From NCBI RefSeq assembly GCF_016808335.1, contig NC_053138.1:52420951-52484950 (forward strand): DNA of 64,000 nucleotides, read 5' to 3'. The DNA is from Panicum virgatum. Taxonomy: Eukaryota > Streptophyta > Magnoliopsida > Poales > Poaceae. The number at the start of each line of letters is the position of its first letter. Position 1 is the stretch's first letter. The translations under genes and the position numbers were made by a program. Of this stretch, positions 22,342-34,810 are shown in pieces. Below the pieces are notes generated by a model. That model did no database searches. It saw nothing but the letters and a program-made list of their open reading frames with translations, and was not told the origin of the DNA.

Positions 22342-23105
22342 ACATTATATAAGCTGGTTTTATTTTTAGTTCTAAATAACATGGTAATTGTAAGCAGCTA
22401 GTAGCCAGCTAAATTATTAATCTTACTTTGAGAGCTTCGGGATTTCAGACAAAAATACAAATTTCGAGAAAATAGTACCAACTAAACACTTCACGGGCTC
22501 GATCATAACTTCTTTTTAGTGCAAGTGTTGCTTTAATTAGATCGACCACCTCCGGCACATCTATAAGCTTAAAAAACACTCTTTACGCGATAAAATTAAA
22601 TGATAAAGTACACTTATTTTAAAACTAATTAACCATGCTAAAATAAGCTTGTCTACTTTATTGTATTGACCAATGCCAGCAACCCTTGCAAAGGCAAGGG
22701 CTCACTCTGTTCGGCTGGCTGTGACTAGTGGCTGATGCTGATTTGTTGTGAGAGAAAAGTACTGCTGGTTGGCTGGTTCTGGTAACAGGTGCTGGTTTGG
22801 TGTGAGAGAAAAATACTATTGGCTGGTGCCAGTGAATCTATTTATTGCAATAGCACAAAGGAAATACAAGATTGTCCTAATGCACCAAGCATCCTTGCAC
22901 AGTTACATTTACGTGGCGGTGGCCCTAGCCATTTAGCTCCACGTCAGCTCCTTACTCAACCAAAGTGGTGGGGCCCGCCACTATCCCCATTATCCTCATC
23001 ACACATCCATCCGATGACCGAGCTTTCCGAAGCAGAGCAGCGCATCGTACACGAACAGAGCATCTGAAATCTTCCACCAGGCAGGCAACTGCGGGCGTGC
23101 GGCGG
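22342..23105. other. 3' flank of UPS-A with a MITE remnant
   Basis: Around 22706-22840 the phrases CTGTTCGGCTGGCTG and two copies of GTGTGAGAGAAAAATACT or its variant belong to a common grass MITE family, but TIRs are not clean. The remainder is AT-rich. The 3'UTR of UPS-A should lie just below 23106. Confidence 0.4.
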
Positions 23106-25093
23106 TCAGAGCGGCCTCCGGTGGTTGGAGGAGGCCATGAGCACCGCCATGGCGACGGCGAACGTGAGCAGCATGCTCGCCAGCAGCGTGTAGGTCCGGC
23201 GCGACGACCGCCGGTACTCGCCGAACAGCACGACGCCCCAGAAGGTGCTCACCAGCGGCAGCGCCTGCACGGAGTCCGCCGCCGCGTACCCGGCCGCCTG
23301 CCCGGCCATGAACGTGAAGGCGTTCCCGAGCCCGCACACCATCCCCGCCAGCAGCGCCAGCCACCGGCCCTCGCCGTCGCGGAGGTAGGCCGCCACCGTG
23401 GACCTCGGCACGCCGACCATGGGGCGGTAGAGGAACCACACGTTGAGCCCGACACTGGCGGCGAAGCAGGCGAGGGAGAAGTAGAAGAAGGCCGTGTACA
23501 CGACCAGGTGAGGCACGCCGGCGGGGAGCGTGTGCCACTGGTCGTTGGTGGCCAGGTTGAACGCCGGCGTGAAGAGGGCGTAGAAGACGCCCGCGAAGAC
23601 GACGATGCCGAGGCCCAGCAGCGTGTGGGACCCCAGCACCTGTGGTGGAAGGGATTCAATCATTTAACAAAACAGGGGCAAAAGAAACTCAACTTCAAAT
23701 AGAACAAACAAAATTCGGCTCTTTTGGCAGAAAATTAAGCATTTTGTCAACATGTATCAGGAAGTATTTGAACTTTCAGTGATGTACGCAAGAGCGTATA
23801 ACGCTGAAAATAGAATGAATTGGCACCTACTTTGATTGACCTCTTCTCCTCGAGATCAACCAGGAACTCTGCAGTTCCGGCCTCTACTTTCTCCAGTTTC
23901 TGTGTATCCTCTGGTGCATCCACCTTTGCTTCTTCAAGGTCCTTTGGTCTCTCTGGCAATCAAAAGGATCAGATGAACACCATTATACTAGATCATTTAA
24001 ATTTATTGACAAGAGTGGGTTCCTTGATCCAACCGCTACCTTCCTCATCAAGGAGTTGTTTCGTGAGATCCTCATATGTACTGTTCCTGTGCAGTATTGC
24101 AGAAAATACACTTTGTTCAGAAGCAGGTAAATTACTAGCAATATCGTCATGATAAAATGGATATTTCTGTACATAATACTCTTATCGCCTTAAACTTCAG
24201 ACTTTTTAGTGGTATATGAACTTAGTCAAAACTTATTCAACAGTTGCAGCAGTGACTGAAAGTAGCAGAATACTGCACTACCTAGTGTTTTTGCTGTAAT
24301 TGGCCAGGGACTTAGCCAGCTTCTCCTCGTTGTCGGCAGCATTGGAAGAGTGGACAAGTGACCCGAGGATCGCCGCGATCAGAAAGCACCCGACACCGGG
24401 GAACAGGACCTCTGCCTTGTTGATCCGACCGTCGAGAAAGTAGTTCAGAGTTGTCCCTGGAAGAGAAATTTCAGTGACACGATGAATGTCTTCAGGTTCT
24501 GAACAGTTCAGGCTACACGAGCAGAGTTTGCAGCACCAGGATTCCATATGCAGTGAGTACCTATGACGACCTTCAGGCTCGATGCCATGACCTCGGTGAC
24601 CGAAAGGCCGACGAACGCCCAGCCGTACTGCGTGGCCAGCGTGCCGAGGCTGAGGGTGACGCCGCCGGCCGTCGCGAACAAGACTGACGGCCAGTTATTC
24701 TGCATCGTTTGAACTGAAAGGTCACAACAAATTTTTTTTTTCACTGCACGAATTGCTTAGCACAACCAGAGTTTTTTGTTGACAAAACCTCAGAGTTTTA
24801 GAGTTTCGAAACTGAAAGTGACTTCAGGTCCGATGTACTGAAAACTGAAAGTCGACCTGAGTGAGCTGGGTGAGGAAGTTGGGCGTCTCCGGCGTGTCGG
24901 GGCCGATTTGGCCGAAGGTGAGGGCGATGAGCACGGCGGCGAGGAAGTTGGTGACGGAGAAGTCCAGGAAGGTGTGCTGCGGCAGCCGGCCCCGGCGCTC
25001 CAGCACGGCCAGGACAACAGGCCAGGTGCCCAGGAGCACCAGCGCCACCGCCATCAGGCCGATGGCGCCGCTAATGTCTTTCACCAGGTACAT
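23106..25093 (-). CDS. Ureide permease (UPS-A), 417 aa, six exons
   Basis: Plant ureide permease: proton-coupled membrane carrier for allantoin, uracil, xanthine and related heterocycles. Exons (minus): 25093-24857, 24699-24561, 24456-24282, 24086-24040, 23952-23831, 23639-23106; all introns GT-AG, total 1254 nt, in frame. Family blocks in order: LLGTWPVVLAVLERRGRLPQ (exon 1), NNWPSVLFATAGG and ATQYGWAFVGLSVTEV (exon 2), TTLNYFLDGRINKAEVLFPG and HSSNAADN (exon 3), the hydrophilic loop ending FLVDLEEKRSIKV (exons 4-5), then AFNLATNDQWHTLPAGVPH, GNAFTFMAGQAAGYAAADSV and ALPLVSTFWGVVLFGEYRR. Hydrophobic segments fit about ten TM helices with one central loop. The ATG at 25093 fits the family N-terminus. 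The loop end reads KVLGSH where many UPS proteins have a Walker-A-like GKS, so that motif is absent. No defect seen; probably functional. Confidence 0.93.
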
Positions 25094-26249
25094 CTCGGCG
25101 TCTTGGGACTGACACGAAGACGGCAGGATCGATCACCCAGCCTGATGATCCAAGAAACTCTGTCAGGCGCGCTTGGTAGTTGGTAGTTGGTACATCGAAA
25201 ACGAAAAATCGAGGATGCAGATGACGTAGGACGGTGCTCTATTGAACTCATCCTAAAGAGTTCAATTCAGATTCTGGAAGATGTTAAGAACAACACTGTC
25301 GTTCAAGTGTCGAGAAGACAGGCTAAGATGGATTGTCAAGTTAACAAAAGAAGCCACTAGCCCACTACAGTGCACATTGTTAATCTAGTGGAGCATATGG
25401 TTTGCATGCAGATCTATCTTATGAATTCCGCTAGAAAAGAAAAAAAATAAATAGATGAAGTGAAAATGCAACCATTCAATGGAACTGCCCTTTTGTCTAG
25501 GGAAAACTCTCAAATTGTTCGAGAAGCTGGGGGCACAAAGAAACGCTGAAACCCTGAATCCTGTTAGAGTACGAGTCATATATAATAGATTAGAATTAGG
25601 GTATTATAATCTGAATAGGTCTCCTTAGTTTATCTGAGCAGGACTCTACCTGTAATTAGTAAGGACTAGAACATTGTACTCCGAGTAGATCACTTAGATT
25701 ATATATATAATTAGATCAGGATTAGGATTTTACGAACCCGGACTAAAAGTCATAACCCGAACTATAAAATAAAAGTCCAGACGACCCTACAAGTTATGTC
25801 ATCGTAGTAAGCCGTCTCAATAATTTCCACATACTGAATTTGAAAATTACAAAAAGGAATGTATGAATTCATAGTTACAAGCTTACAGGTCAAAGACCGT
25901 TCAAGACACAACATATATAACACAGAAGATTTCTCTTTCAGACATGACCTTCAGTGCTCTAAAAGCCACTCTGAAGAGCGACAGGGAAAACACTTTGCAT
26001 GGAACAGAGCAAGAGGTAGTATAAGCATCACAGATGGGACTCTGACTAGACAGAGAGCATTCCTGATCCAAAGAACTGAACTTTCGAAAGTAAAACAGTT
26101 TCCCAACCATGAAAACCGACTGAAATTCGAAAACCGAGCAAAGATCCCGATGAAACAGCAGGAACACTAACAGAGGAGCAAGCAAAGTAACCGGAGGAAA
26201 AGTCAGACTGAACTTTTACAGAAGGTAAACTGAAAGAGATCCAACATAC
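25094..26249 (-). other. Putative 5'UTR intron of UPS-A
   Basis: A good acceptor, CGTGTCAG, lies about 20 nt before the UPS-A ATG, and a GTATGT donor lies at 26249 after a plausible 5'UTR exon. The 1.1-kb span between has no coding ORF. Leader introns are common in grass transporter genes; this one is inferred. Confidence 0.5.
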
Positions 26250-26350
26250 CAAACCGGAACGAAGAAATGATTGGAAGCCTCTGCAGCTTTGAGCTTTGAT
26301 TCTTGAGCTCTCTGTCAGCCTGTGTCTATGCTCTATCTATTTGTAGGGTG
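26250..26350 (-). promoter_or_regulatory. Putative core promoter and 5'UTR exon of UPS-A
   Basis: On the minus strand CTACAAATAGATAG (TATA-like, about 26331-26345) is followed by a leader CATAGACACAGGCTGACAG and a GTATGT donor at 26249. Inference from sequence alone. Confidence 0.45.
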
Positions 26351-27636
26351 GGTAGGCCTTCCTACAGACTACTGAGGAGTATTTGTGGTGTGACTCTGGA
26401 AGCTTCATCAGCAGTGAGCTGGGAGCGACCGGATATGTGATGAGGAGAATGGAGATTGGGAGGAGGGAGCTGGCGTGGGACCCACCCGAGACAGTTTACC
26501 AACCGGGTGACGAGGATCGGGTCGAATTGCTACGTCCACCCGGATGTGGGCTGTGGACACCGCTCTATTATTGCTCATGCCCAGCCAATTCATTTTTGTC
26601 ATATCGTACCTAATCAAGCTGAGGCAAAAGGCTTTGGTTCTATTACAAGGATGGATCGAATCACGTCAATTATAGAATTTTATTATGCCCCTTTTGCTAG
26701 CTTTCAACAAATAAAGAAGGCAGCCGCAGCATATGATCGGCGCACCTTAGCATATGATCGGCGCAGTACTAGCATCAGGTTGCAGCAAAACTGAGTATAT
26801 CTACAAATTATTGTTTCTTTGAAATTTACCAAATTCAATAATAGACATAAGCATTCCACCTATATATATACACCATGAAAATAAATTAGTCTTGGATGTC
26901 ATCCTAACTTAGTAATCATTTATCCTTTCATAAGATCCCTCTGTTTCAAAATTGGAACTGTTTTAGTTTTCTCATAAGTGAGTCCTTTCTTTTGCTTTGA
27001 CCAAGTATATACTGCTAAAAACATATATGATTAAAATGTCAGAAATTTTTATATGAAACTATATCAACTACAATTAACTAGCAATTTTAAAAGTATTACA
27101 TCGAGTTGATATACACATAAACTTTGCAAATATAGTCGATGCGCACAGCCTAAGAATTTTTTTTAAAAAAAGTCTAAATACTCTAGTGACAATCTTTAGT
27201 GCCAATCAATCCGTAGACTAAATCACATCTGGTGTGAGGGGTAAGGCTTGGGCAGAACATGAGCTCTATGATCTAAGCTCACATGGAGATGTACCTCGCG
27301 CAGGCACTCGGAGCGTATTCTGTGAAACCGCATATGCAGCCTGCTGATATATTCGGGACACGCCTCCAATGGGTGCAATATATTCGGGGTACGTATACGA
27401 CTGACACTGATTTATTGCCATCAATATCCCCTTGTCATAATAATGGATACATATAAAAACCAAGAAAAGTCAAGTGCCATATACTCCAATCTAATCCATT
27501 CTTTGCCGTACGTGCACTTAGAGGAATACTACTAGCGCTACTCATCGAACACGCAGTACTTTATTAATGAAAACCTCCATCACGATAGTGCTCCTACAGA
27601 AAGAAAGCCCGCTAAGATAGATTGTTTGGGACTTTT
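26351..27636. other. Intergenic, upstream of UPS-A
   Basis: From about 26940, CCCTCTGTTTCAAAATTGGAAC looks like one end of a decayed Stowaway-type MITE; no second end was found. A tandem GCATATGATCGGCGCA pair lies at 26729-26766. Otherwise AT-rich and empty. Confidence 0.4.
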
Positions 27637-27639
27637 GAC

Positions 27640-28139
27640 ACTGCACGAAAAGTCACATTAGGGGGGGGGGGGGGGGGGCTGTCCGGGATACTAGATGGTC
27701 CGTCCATTTAGTACCGTAGCATCCGGTATTAAATATACCATCCCTTCGAAAAAATATATCTAAAGAAATACGCGTGCACCGAAGTTCAAACTCGTGATCT
27801 ACGGCCTCGCATATAGTTTCCTCTACCATTCCACCCATACAACACATGTGAGTGGACAGAAGATGATATCCATTTAAAGTAACTGGGACAGACCTTTAGT
27901 ACCGGGTCATAACACCACCCGATACTAAATGCCACCATTTAGTATCGAGTGGTGTTAAAAACTGGTATTAAATGGCTGGGGGGTCCGGGAGCTATTTAGT
28001 ATCGGGCTGTGTTAAAAACCGGTACTAAATGGCTTCGGGGGTCTTGTGCTGCAGAACCGGTACTAAATTGACATTAGTATCAGGTTTAAAGCAACCGGTA
28101 CTAACTCGAAGAGGACGAATGTCTCTTTTTCTAGTAGCG
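27640..28139. mobile_element. CACTA MITE 1 (500 bp, TSD TGA)
   Basis: Left end CACTGCACGAAAAG, right end (inverted) CGCTACTAGAAAAAG, both degenerate forms of CACTACTAGAAAA. TGA on both sides (27637-27639, 28140-28142). The interior is filled with TTTAGTACCGGGT and GGTACTAAAT repeats in both orientations, the CACTA subterminal vocabulary. A G-tract lies at 27661-27679, and a minus-strand tRNA-like A/B-box module at about 27781-27835. Confidence 0.75.
27661..27679. repeat. Poly-G tract
   Basis: Run of about 18-19 G within CACTA MITE 1; the length may be uncertain in the assembly. Confidence 0.8.
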
Positions 28140-28142
28140 TGA

Positions 28143-28590
28143 GTGGTCAATATACATAACTCCGGTCTCTCCCCATGTTGGAGATAAATTGGAGAACGTG
28201 CACTACACAAAAAGAAAAATGATTTCTTTCAAAAAAAAACAAAAAGGAAAATGCAGCGCCGAGTCGGCAATGCAGGAGCATCACGCATGGTCGCATGCAT
28301 CGATGCGTGCATGGCTGCCGGATCATCGCCGCCTCCGCGATGCACGCGACGCGTGGCATGCAGCACCTGCAAAGGAGGAAATAGTTAAATTAAAGCGGCG
28401 GTCGATGCCGGGGATCGTCGAGAGATCATATAGGAGTATATCAAATTCTCCTATACTACTAATGCAATCGATGGCGTTTATTTTATTTTAGTGGCGAGAG
28501 AGGAATACCGGCCGGCTGTCGATGCATGCACGGCGTCGAGCTGCTGCGTCGCCGGCGAGGTTATTAAGATCGGCCGCCGTCGCTGGCGCA
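28143..28590. other. Intergenic
   Basis: No supported gene. GC-rich pieces with CATGCATCGATGC-like palindromes at 28280-28350 and 28510-28540. The ORFs here show no family resemblance. Confidence 0.45.
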
Positions 28591-29602
28591 TGAAAGTGAT
28601 CGGGTGCTCTAGCCTAAGAGGGAAGGGAGTGAATTACGCACTAATAAAAACTTAGACCTAAGACTCCAATTAGTTTGCACAAAACTTAAACTAAAACATG
28701 CTATCTAGATGTGCAACTAGGTTGTTTTAGTGTGAAACCCCTATCCCAAAAGAGTTTAGTAACCTATAGTCTTTCCTATCAAAAAACTATCTTATGAAAG
28801 TAAAGGCATACAAAATGATAGTATGAAATGCGGAAGCTTAAAGAGCGGGATAGGAGATAGCAAACTCTTGACGTGTGTTTATCCCGTGGTTCGGTTAGCC
28901 ACAAAGACACACCTACATCCACGTTGTTGTAGAACTCACTAAGAGTATTGCTACTCGGCCACCAAGTCTCTTCCGTGAACACAATCACGGTCACCTTGGC
29001 CCCGGGTTCCACTAAGGAGCTTCTCCACAAAGGATGGGGGTCTCCACGTCCCCCGCACAAAGTTGTCGTCGCCGCTCCACACCAAGTCGAAGAGTCGATG
29101 ACGTTGCCGGCGAGCTTCACGCTCCAAGGTGCCGGCGCACCAAACTCTTGTTTTGGTTCGCTAATGAACCACAGCACAAAGGCTCGAAGCCTTGCAATCT
29201 CACTCACTAAGAGCTAATCATTTACACAACACTCTTAAAGTGTGCTAAAGGCTAAGGATATGATCTTGATGCTTTTGTATGGCTTGGAGATGTTCTTGGG
29301 TGTGTGTGGGATGTCTAGCAACTCCAGCAATTTTCAAATGGCCGGGGTGAGGCGTATATATAGGCCACCAAGACTTGTAGCCGTTACTCCAACGGTCAGC
29401 TGAAAATCTGCGTATCACCGGAAGAACCGATGCCTCTGGCAGGGATACCGTCGGTTCATCCGGTCACTCTAAGACACGAAGTAGCCGTTGAAGTCCTGAC
29501 AGCTGACGCAGTGACCACCGGTTGAACCGATGCTTTGTACCGATGCATCACCGGTTCACCGGTTCCACCGGAATGTTATAAAGTCGAAAAATGTGAATTT
29601 CA
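28591..29602 (-). mobile_element. Copia-like LTR (about 1.0 kb)
   Basis: On the minus strand it runs from TGAAATTCACATTTTTCG (29602) to CCCGATCACTTTCA (28591). TATA box GGCCTATATATACGCC at 29351-29366. The U3 region carries several ACCGGTTC / GAACCGGT repeats, followed by a GC-rich R/U5. This matches a common grass Ty1/copia LTR type. No internal domain and no matching duplication were found, so it may be a solo LTR with a lost duplication, or truncated. Confidence 0.55.
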
Positions 29603-30540
29603 AAAAAAATTCGTGGCAATGCTGTAAATCTCAACTTAAGTAAGATTTCTGCCTTCCAAAATTTCTAGTAAAATTAAAACTTTGTTCTTACTTTAGGATA
29701 TTCATTGCTAGTGTGGGAATATTTGGAGTTATTTGAATTTGTTGGTTCTACCTTGTTTAATCGAAATCGATTTGGATTTATTTCTTTGTGTGGAAATTAA
29801 ATCGAGGTGTGCACCTCAATTTAATTTCATCTTCTAACATTTGTGTGTGATTTAATTTGAATTGAGCCACTCAAATTAAATCCAAACTCTAACAACCCGC
29901 TAACCATCTCTAACCCTAACCCGGACCAAACCCGTTGGCTCAGTCCAGCCCGTAACCCAAGCTCCAAACCCAGCCTGGTCTAAACCCAGTCGAAACCCAG
30001 CTAGCAAAACCGGGCCAGCAGCCCCTTCTCTTTTTCGGCCTATGAACCGCGGACAGCCCGGCCAGCCCAACCGCTAGCCTGCTCCACGCCCGCGCAGCGC
30101 CTCAACCTCCGGCCCGATCCCGCACCCCCGACCCGATAACTCGCGCGCGGCCCAGCTCGCCCCCTGGCCACGCAAGCCAGCCGCAGCGCCCCTTCTGCTT
30201 CCCTGCCGCCCGGGCCCACCTGTCAGGGGGACTATTCCCCTTTGTTCCCCGTCGCGGACGCCGCCGCTCTTCTCTGCTTTTCCCTTTTGACCGCCCGCGC
30301 TCTCTCCGCTTCTGCCGCCGGTGCCGCCTGCCGCTCGCGTCACCTGCCAGCATCGCTCCGCGATAGCGCACGGAGGAGGCTGCCGCGCAACTTTCCCCCG
30401 CTCGCTTTTGACCACCCCGCGTGCTCCCGAGCCCCAGCACTCCGCGCCGTGCAACCGCGCGATATGTGCCACGCGTCCCCCGCACAAACGCCGAGGATCG
30501 CCGCCGTTCCCGTGAGCCACACTTCAAACCCTAGCAGCTC

Positions 30541-30554
30541 CGCCTATAAAACCC
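30541..30554 (+). promoter_or_regulatory. TATA box in the gypsy LTR
   Basis: GCCTATAAAACCCC, followed about 30 bp later by CAAACCCTAGAGCC, typical of a plant transcription start region. Confidence 0.5.
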
Positions 30555-30637
30555 CGCGGCCGCCACAAACCCTAGAGCCAAGAGCTCTTATCATCCGCCG
30601 CCGCCGCAACTGCAAAACAGAGCAGAGAGGGGAGAGG

Positions 30638-30742
30638 AGAAGAAGGAAGGAGGAGAAGGAGCCGAGCGCCAGGAGAATGGGGAGAGGAGAAGAAAGAAGG
30701 AGGCGAAGGAGCCGAGCGCCAGGAGAATGGGGAGAGGAGAAG
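30638..30742 (+). repeat. 50-bp tandem duplication
   Basis: GAGCCGAGCGCCAGGAGAAT occurs at 30659 and again 50 bp later, with the surrounding GGGGAGAGGAGAAG also repeated. It lies just downstream of the LTR TATA box. Confidence 0.85.
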
Positions 30743-33700
30743 TAAGCCCCACAGAAGGTCCATCGCTGACGCCAGGGGAACACCACCATCGAGCCAGCGC
30801 CCCGATCGACTACTCCGACATTGCTGCGCGTCCTGCACGGCATCGGCTCGACGCTGCCTCGCCTCGCGCGGCCCAAGCCCCTCGTCGCCGAGCCGACCGG
30901 TAGGCCGCTGCTGCCTGTCTCCCTGGACCCTCCTCGTGCCCTGATGCCGACGTGATGCCGAGCGCCGTCTATGAGCCTTCCCCTAGAACATCCCTAGGAC
31001 CGGCCCTTCCCTTGCTTGTTTGTAGGAGCCCGACGAAGCGCCACCGCCCGGCGCTCGCACACATACGTACACTCGAACGCCCCACGACCTGCACTCGCAC
31101 CCCTCCGCGGCCTCGCCGCCGCACGATCTTGCCGCACGACCATGGCACCGCCGCTCCGGTGCACCCTGGCACCGTCGTGGCCACGCCTCGGCGTGCACGT
31201 GCACCACGCCGGCTAAAGGCTCTGCCTTTTGGCCCGGCCACACGCACATCTCACCGTCGCCCGCACATGTGCCCTGCCACCGTCGCGCCGTCGCGTCGCG
31301 GCCATGCCGCACCACGACGTCGCGGACGCGTCGCGCCGGCCGCAAGGTCCGGCCTTGACCTCACCCGCACACGGTCCGCCGTCTTGACCATGCCATGGCC
31401 ATACCTGGCAAGCCCCCACATTGCGCCCAGCCACGCCTTTCTCCTCGGTCTTGCTCTGCTGCCGCCCTGCTTTGTCCCTGTCCTCGCCACGGAACGCGAG
31501 ACAGCCACGCCGGCCTCACCGTCGTGGGCTTGAGCCGCTCGCAGCCCTGCCTCGACGCCCTTGCCTCCGTCATCGCCTTCGTGCTGCCACCGCCGTGGAT
31601 GAAGCCCGTCGCCGCCTAGAGGGGAGGAACCCGGTGAAGACAACCCCGCCGCCACGGTCTTAGCCGCCCAAACGGAAGGGGGAAGTGAGGACGCCCGAAG
31701 GAGGAACCGTGCTGCAAGGACATCCACCCCAATCCGGAGCGCCACAACCTCGCCACCGGGAGATTGTTGACGCCGCCGCTATGCCAAGAACCAAGGAAAA
31801 AAGCAAGGAGGAAAGAAAAGGAGCAGAGGAGATGTGGAGGAGCAACGGCTGACGCCGCCACCCAGAGAGGAAGGACCGCTCCGCGAGGATGCCCACCCGG
31901 AACCAGAGCCAAGTCGCCGCCGTCGCCATCGCTGTGTCGCCAGGACCGTCCGCCGGCGGAAGGAAGCGAACAGGGGAAGATAAAAGAGGAAGAAAGAAAG
32001 GAGATGCTTACGGGTGGGCCAGCCCCGTCAGCCAAAGGAAGAAGGAATCGGGCAGCTTTCAGCCCAAGAAGCCCAAGCCGCACACCTGAGCCGGCCCCTT
32101 TGAGCCCAAGCCGCTTCCCGAGCTGGCCTGCAAGCCGTCGCCGGAGCCGACCAGCCTGTGTGAGCCGAGCCGAGTTGGGCCACCGAGCCGGCCCAACTAT
32201 GTTTAGAGCCCAGAGAACCAACAACTCTTTTTCTTTTTCTTTTCTGGTTTAACCTAACACGCGGGCCCCACATGTAATCCTCTGCTGTGCGACTGACCAA
32301 TGGGACCCACTGACTCGCGGACCCCACTGACCCGTTTGACTAGTCAATGGTCAACATTGACTTGGTCAACGCTGACGTCAGCAGGGCCTACTGCTGACGT
32401 CAGCAGAGCTGACCTGTGGGGTGATGTCATGATGACGCGAGACACGCTCTGGTGCTGCCACGTGTCACCTCTATGTTTTTCCTTTTACGATAATTATTTA
32501 ATAATTCTAGAAAATGCTTTAATCTTAGAAAATTCATAGTAATTCAACCGGAGCTCCGAAAAATATGAAACCAGTTTCATAATTCTTCTAAAATCATGAT
32601 CTACGCATTAGAATAGGTTTTGCAGTGAGTTGGATCTCTTGTGAGCCTATTTTGTGCATTCTTGCACTTTAGCCCCTGTATTTATACGTAATTACGACTA
32701 GGTCCTAACGAGAAGGAGTTGACCGACGTCCCGGATGACCAGGAGATCTAGAAGGACTACCCCGACACCCGGAGGACCCAGAGGGATGTACCAGATGACC
32801 AGAAGATGTCAGAGGACCAAGGAAGACCACGAAGACCTATCAGGTTCACGCCCGTCCGCGACTGAATACCTATTAGGCATTGCTTGCTAGATACGCTACG
32901 CACCCGAATTGAGTGTGATGAGATGAGCTTGCATGGCCATTTATTTACCGTATTCCTTGATTCCCATACTTAGAAATGAATATGCTATTGCTACTATGAG
33001 TGAGATTTGGGGTATGAGAATATATGATGTGATTGTCCTTGCTTGCTAGAAGATGCCTCCACATATATGGGAGTTGGTGATTAGGTTACAGCGGGGGTGA
33101 GCGGACCCTTTTCTCTTATCTTCGGATCGAGGGCCGAGGATTGTGTGTTGGGCACGATCCTGTGAGCACATGTGATGGGTGACGAGCACCTGTGGCGGGT
33201 GCCAGACTGTTCCGGTGGGAACTTTAGTAGAAGAGTAGTTGAGAAGCCGATACTTGTGATGGGTATCGATTGCAGACCGTGTTGATGGAATGCTACTGTG
33301 GACGAAGATGCTCGCCTCAGCTGGATGAAGGACTTGACTTTATGGCCCTAGTGACGGAACTATGTCAAACGTGCACACAACTTATCCTTTATGAGGGGGA
33401 CCCAGCCCGAGCTAGCTATGCGCAGCATCATACCTGTAGGAGGATAGTGTGTCAGTGTTAGGGGGAGAGGGCAGGACCCTATCGCCTCCGATCGCAGGAT
33501 CCATGGAGATTCCATTCTAGATTGCTTCACAGCCCCGGGCGACCTAATGCGGGAGGACGCGCCCCAGACCGGGAGCAGGATGGTGCCATAGCCGTTAGTT
33601 TCATTAACTGGTGCCTCGGAGAAGGTCGGGTCGCTCCTGGCTGGATTCATGGCGAGTGGGTACAGGTGTATAACCCCTGCAGGGTGAAAACTATATGTAT

Positions 33701-34416
33701 AGCCGCGTACTCGGTCATGTACAACTCTGGATCTGGCCCCACAAATATAGTTAGAACCACATATACTTTTCTACCTCCCTCTAGTACCACTTTTCCTGCT
33801 CGGATAGCAGCTGAGGTGCGGGGAGAGGGAGTTCCCGCACCGAAACAGGGTTGAAGTAGTTGTAGAGGAAGGTAGGAGACTGGGAGTCCGGGATGCCGGA
33901 GCTGCCCGTGTTGAAAGGTGATTTGGATGACTTATATATGTTGCTTGCATAGGAAAACATAGTCTATCCTGGCATTATTCTTTACCGTTTGCATCCACAT
34001 AAAGCTTGCATACGGATGGTGACGTGAATCTATCCCGTCCTTGGGGATAGCCTAATAGATACAGGATCCGAGCGAAGGAGTCGACAGGACGATAACGGAT
34101 TACGATGTGAAGGACGGCCTGAGCTACACACCGAGCTGCCTGTGGAGAGGATTCGTGAAGATGGAGTTGCCCAGAAAACTAGATATCGTTTCCGCTTTCT
34201 GATTGTTTTTTTTTAGCCCAAGGGGCTTGTACTCTGAGCTTCGTATTACAATCCTTCGGATTATGTAATAAATAAACTCATGTGATGTTATAAACGTGAG
34301 TTATGTATGTAATATTCAATTGAAATGAGTTATGTATGTGATAGCTACAGATCCAGGGACTATCACGACAATACAGCGAGTCGGGTTCGCCTTTCGGAAA
34401 CCCGGTCTGTTTCAGT

Positions 34417-34428
34417 TGGTATCAGAGC
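34417..34428 (+). other. Primer binding site (tRNA-iMet)
   Basis: TGGTATCAGAGC, an exact match to the initiator-Met tRNA PBS used by many plant gypsy elements, 2 nt after TTTCA. Confidence 0.85.
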
Positions 34429-34462
34429 ATACTCGGCCCATATATAGCTCGAGCCCTTAGCA

Positions 34463-34810
34463 ATGGTCGCTAGAAATAGGACTCTCTGGACGCTTCTGTC
34501 TGCTCGATATACTATCTTGAACTATATACTCTTATCTTTCTGCTTCGTTATCTCTTGCTTAACTTTTTCTCTTACCTACGCTAACGCCACTCTTACGTGT
34601 GCGCAGATGGACGCTACCATGAAGACCGCTATGGAGAGCGTGACCCACGATCCGGAGGTGTATGCCCGTCACCATGAAGAACTCGTGCGCTGGATGGAAT
34701 GCGTTCTCCGAGCAGCCGGCATCAGCCAAGCTTACGTCAAGATGTCGACCCAGGAGGCTCATGTCCCTCCGTACTACCACAGCCAAGAAATGTTTGCGCA
34801 AATTTTTTGA
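34463..34810 (+). mobile_element. Leader/gag-like ORF of the gypsy element, truncated
   Basis: ATG 35 nt after the PBS, MVARNRTLWTLLSARYT. The second half, MDATMKTAMESVTHDPEVYARH and HEELVRWMECVLRAAGI, starts after a CGTGTGCGCAG that could be a splice acceptor and resembles the start of the protein found between PBS and gag in related elements. The first 45 residues are hydrophobic, probably untranslated or intronic leader. The element is cut at about 34810; no gag or pol follows. Confidence 0.5.

Larger units (their letters stand above)
29603..34416 (+). mobile_element. Ty3/gypsy LTR region (plus strand)
   Basis: Plus-strand LTR-like region ending just before a perfect PBS at 34417. It contains the GC-rich block (30000-32200) and the 3' conserved segment near 33660-33720 (CCCCTGCAGGGTGAAAACT, then GCCGCGTACTCGGTC) corresponding to that in the LTRs at 7.1-10.0 and 12.1-14.9 kb. 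A TATA box GCCTATAAAACCCC lies at 30541-30554. The LTR end could be TTTCA at 34414 or CACGACA at about 34371; the 5' border is unclear, probably cut by the copia-like LTR. At 4.8 kb it is longer than its relatives, so insertions are likely. The many GC-rich ORFs here are composition artefacts. Confidence 0.6.

Noticed and set aside
30074..32327. Many ORFs of 140-206 aa on both strands
   Set aside because: GC-rich LTR sequence; overlapping frames with Arg/Pro/Ala-rich products.
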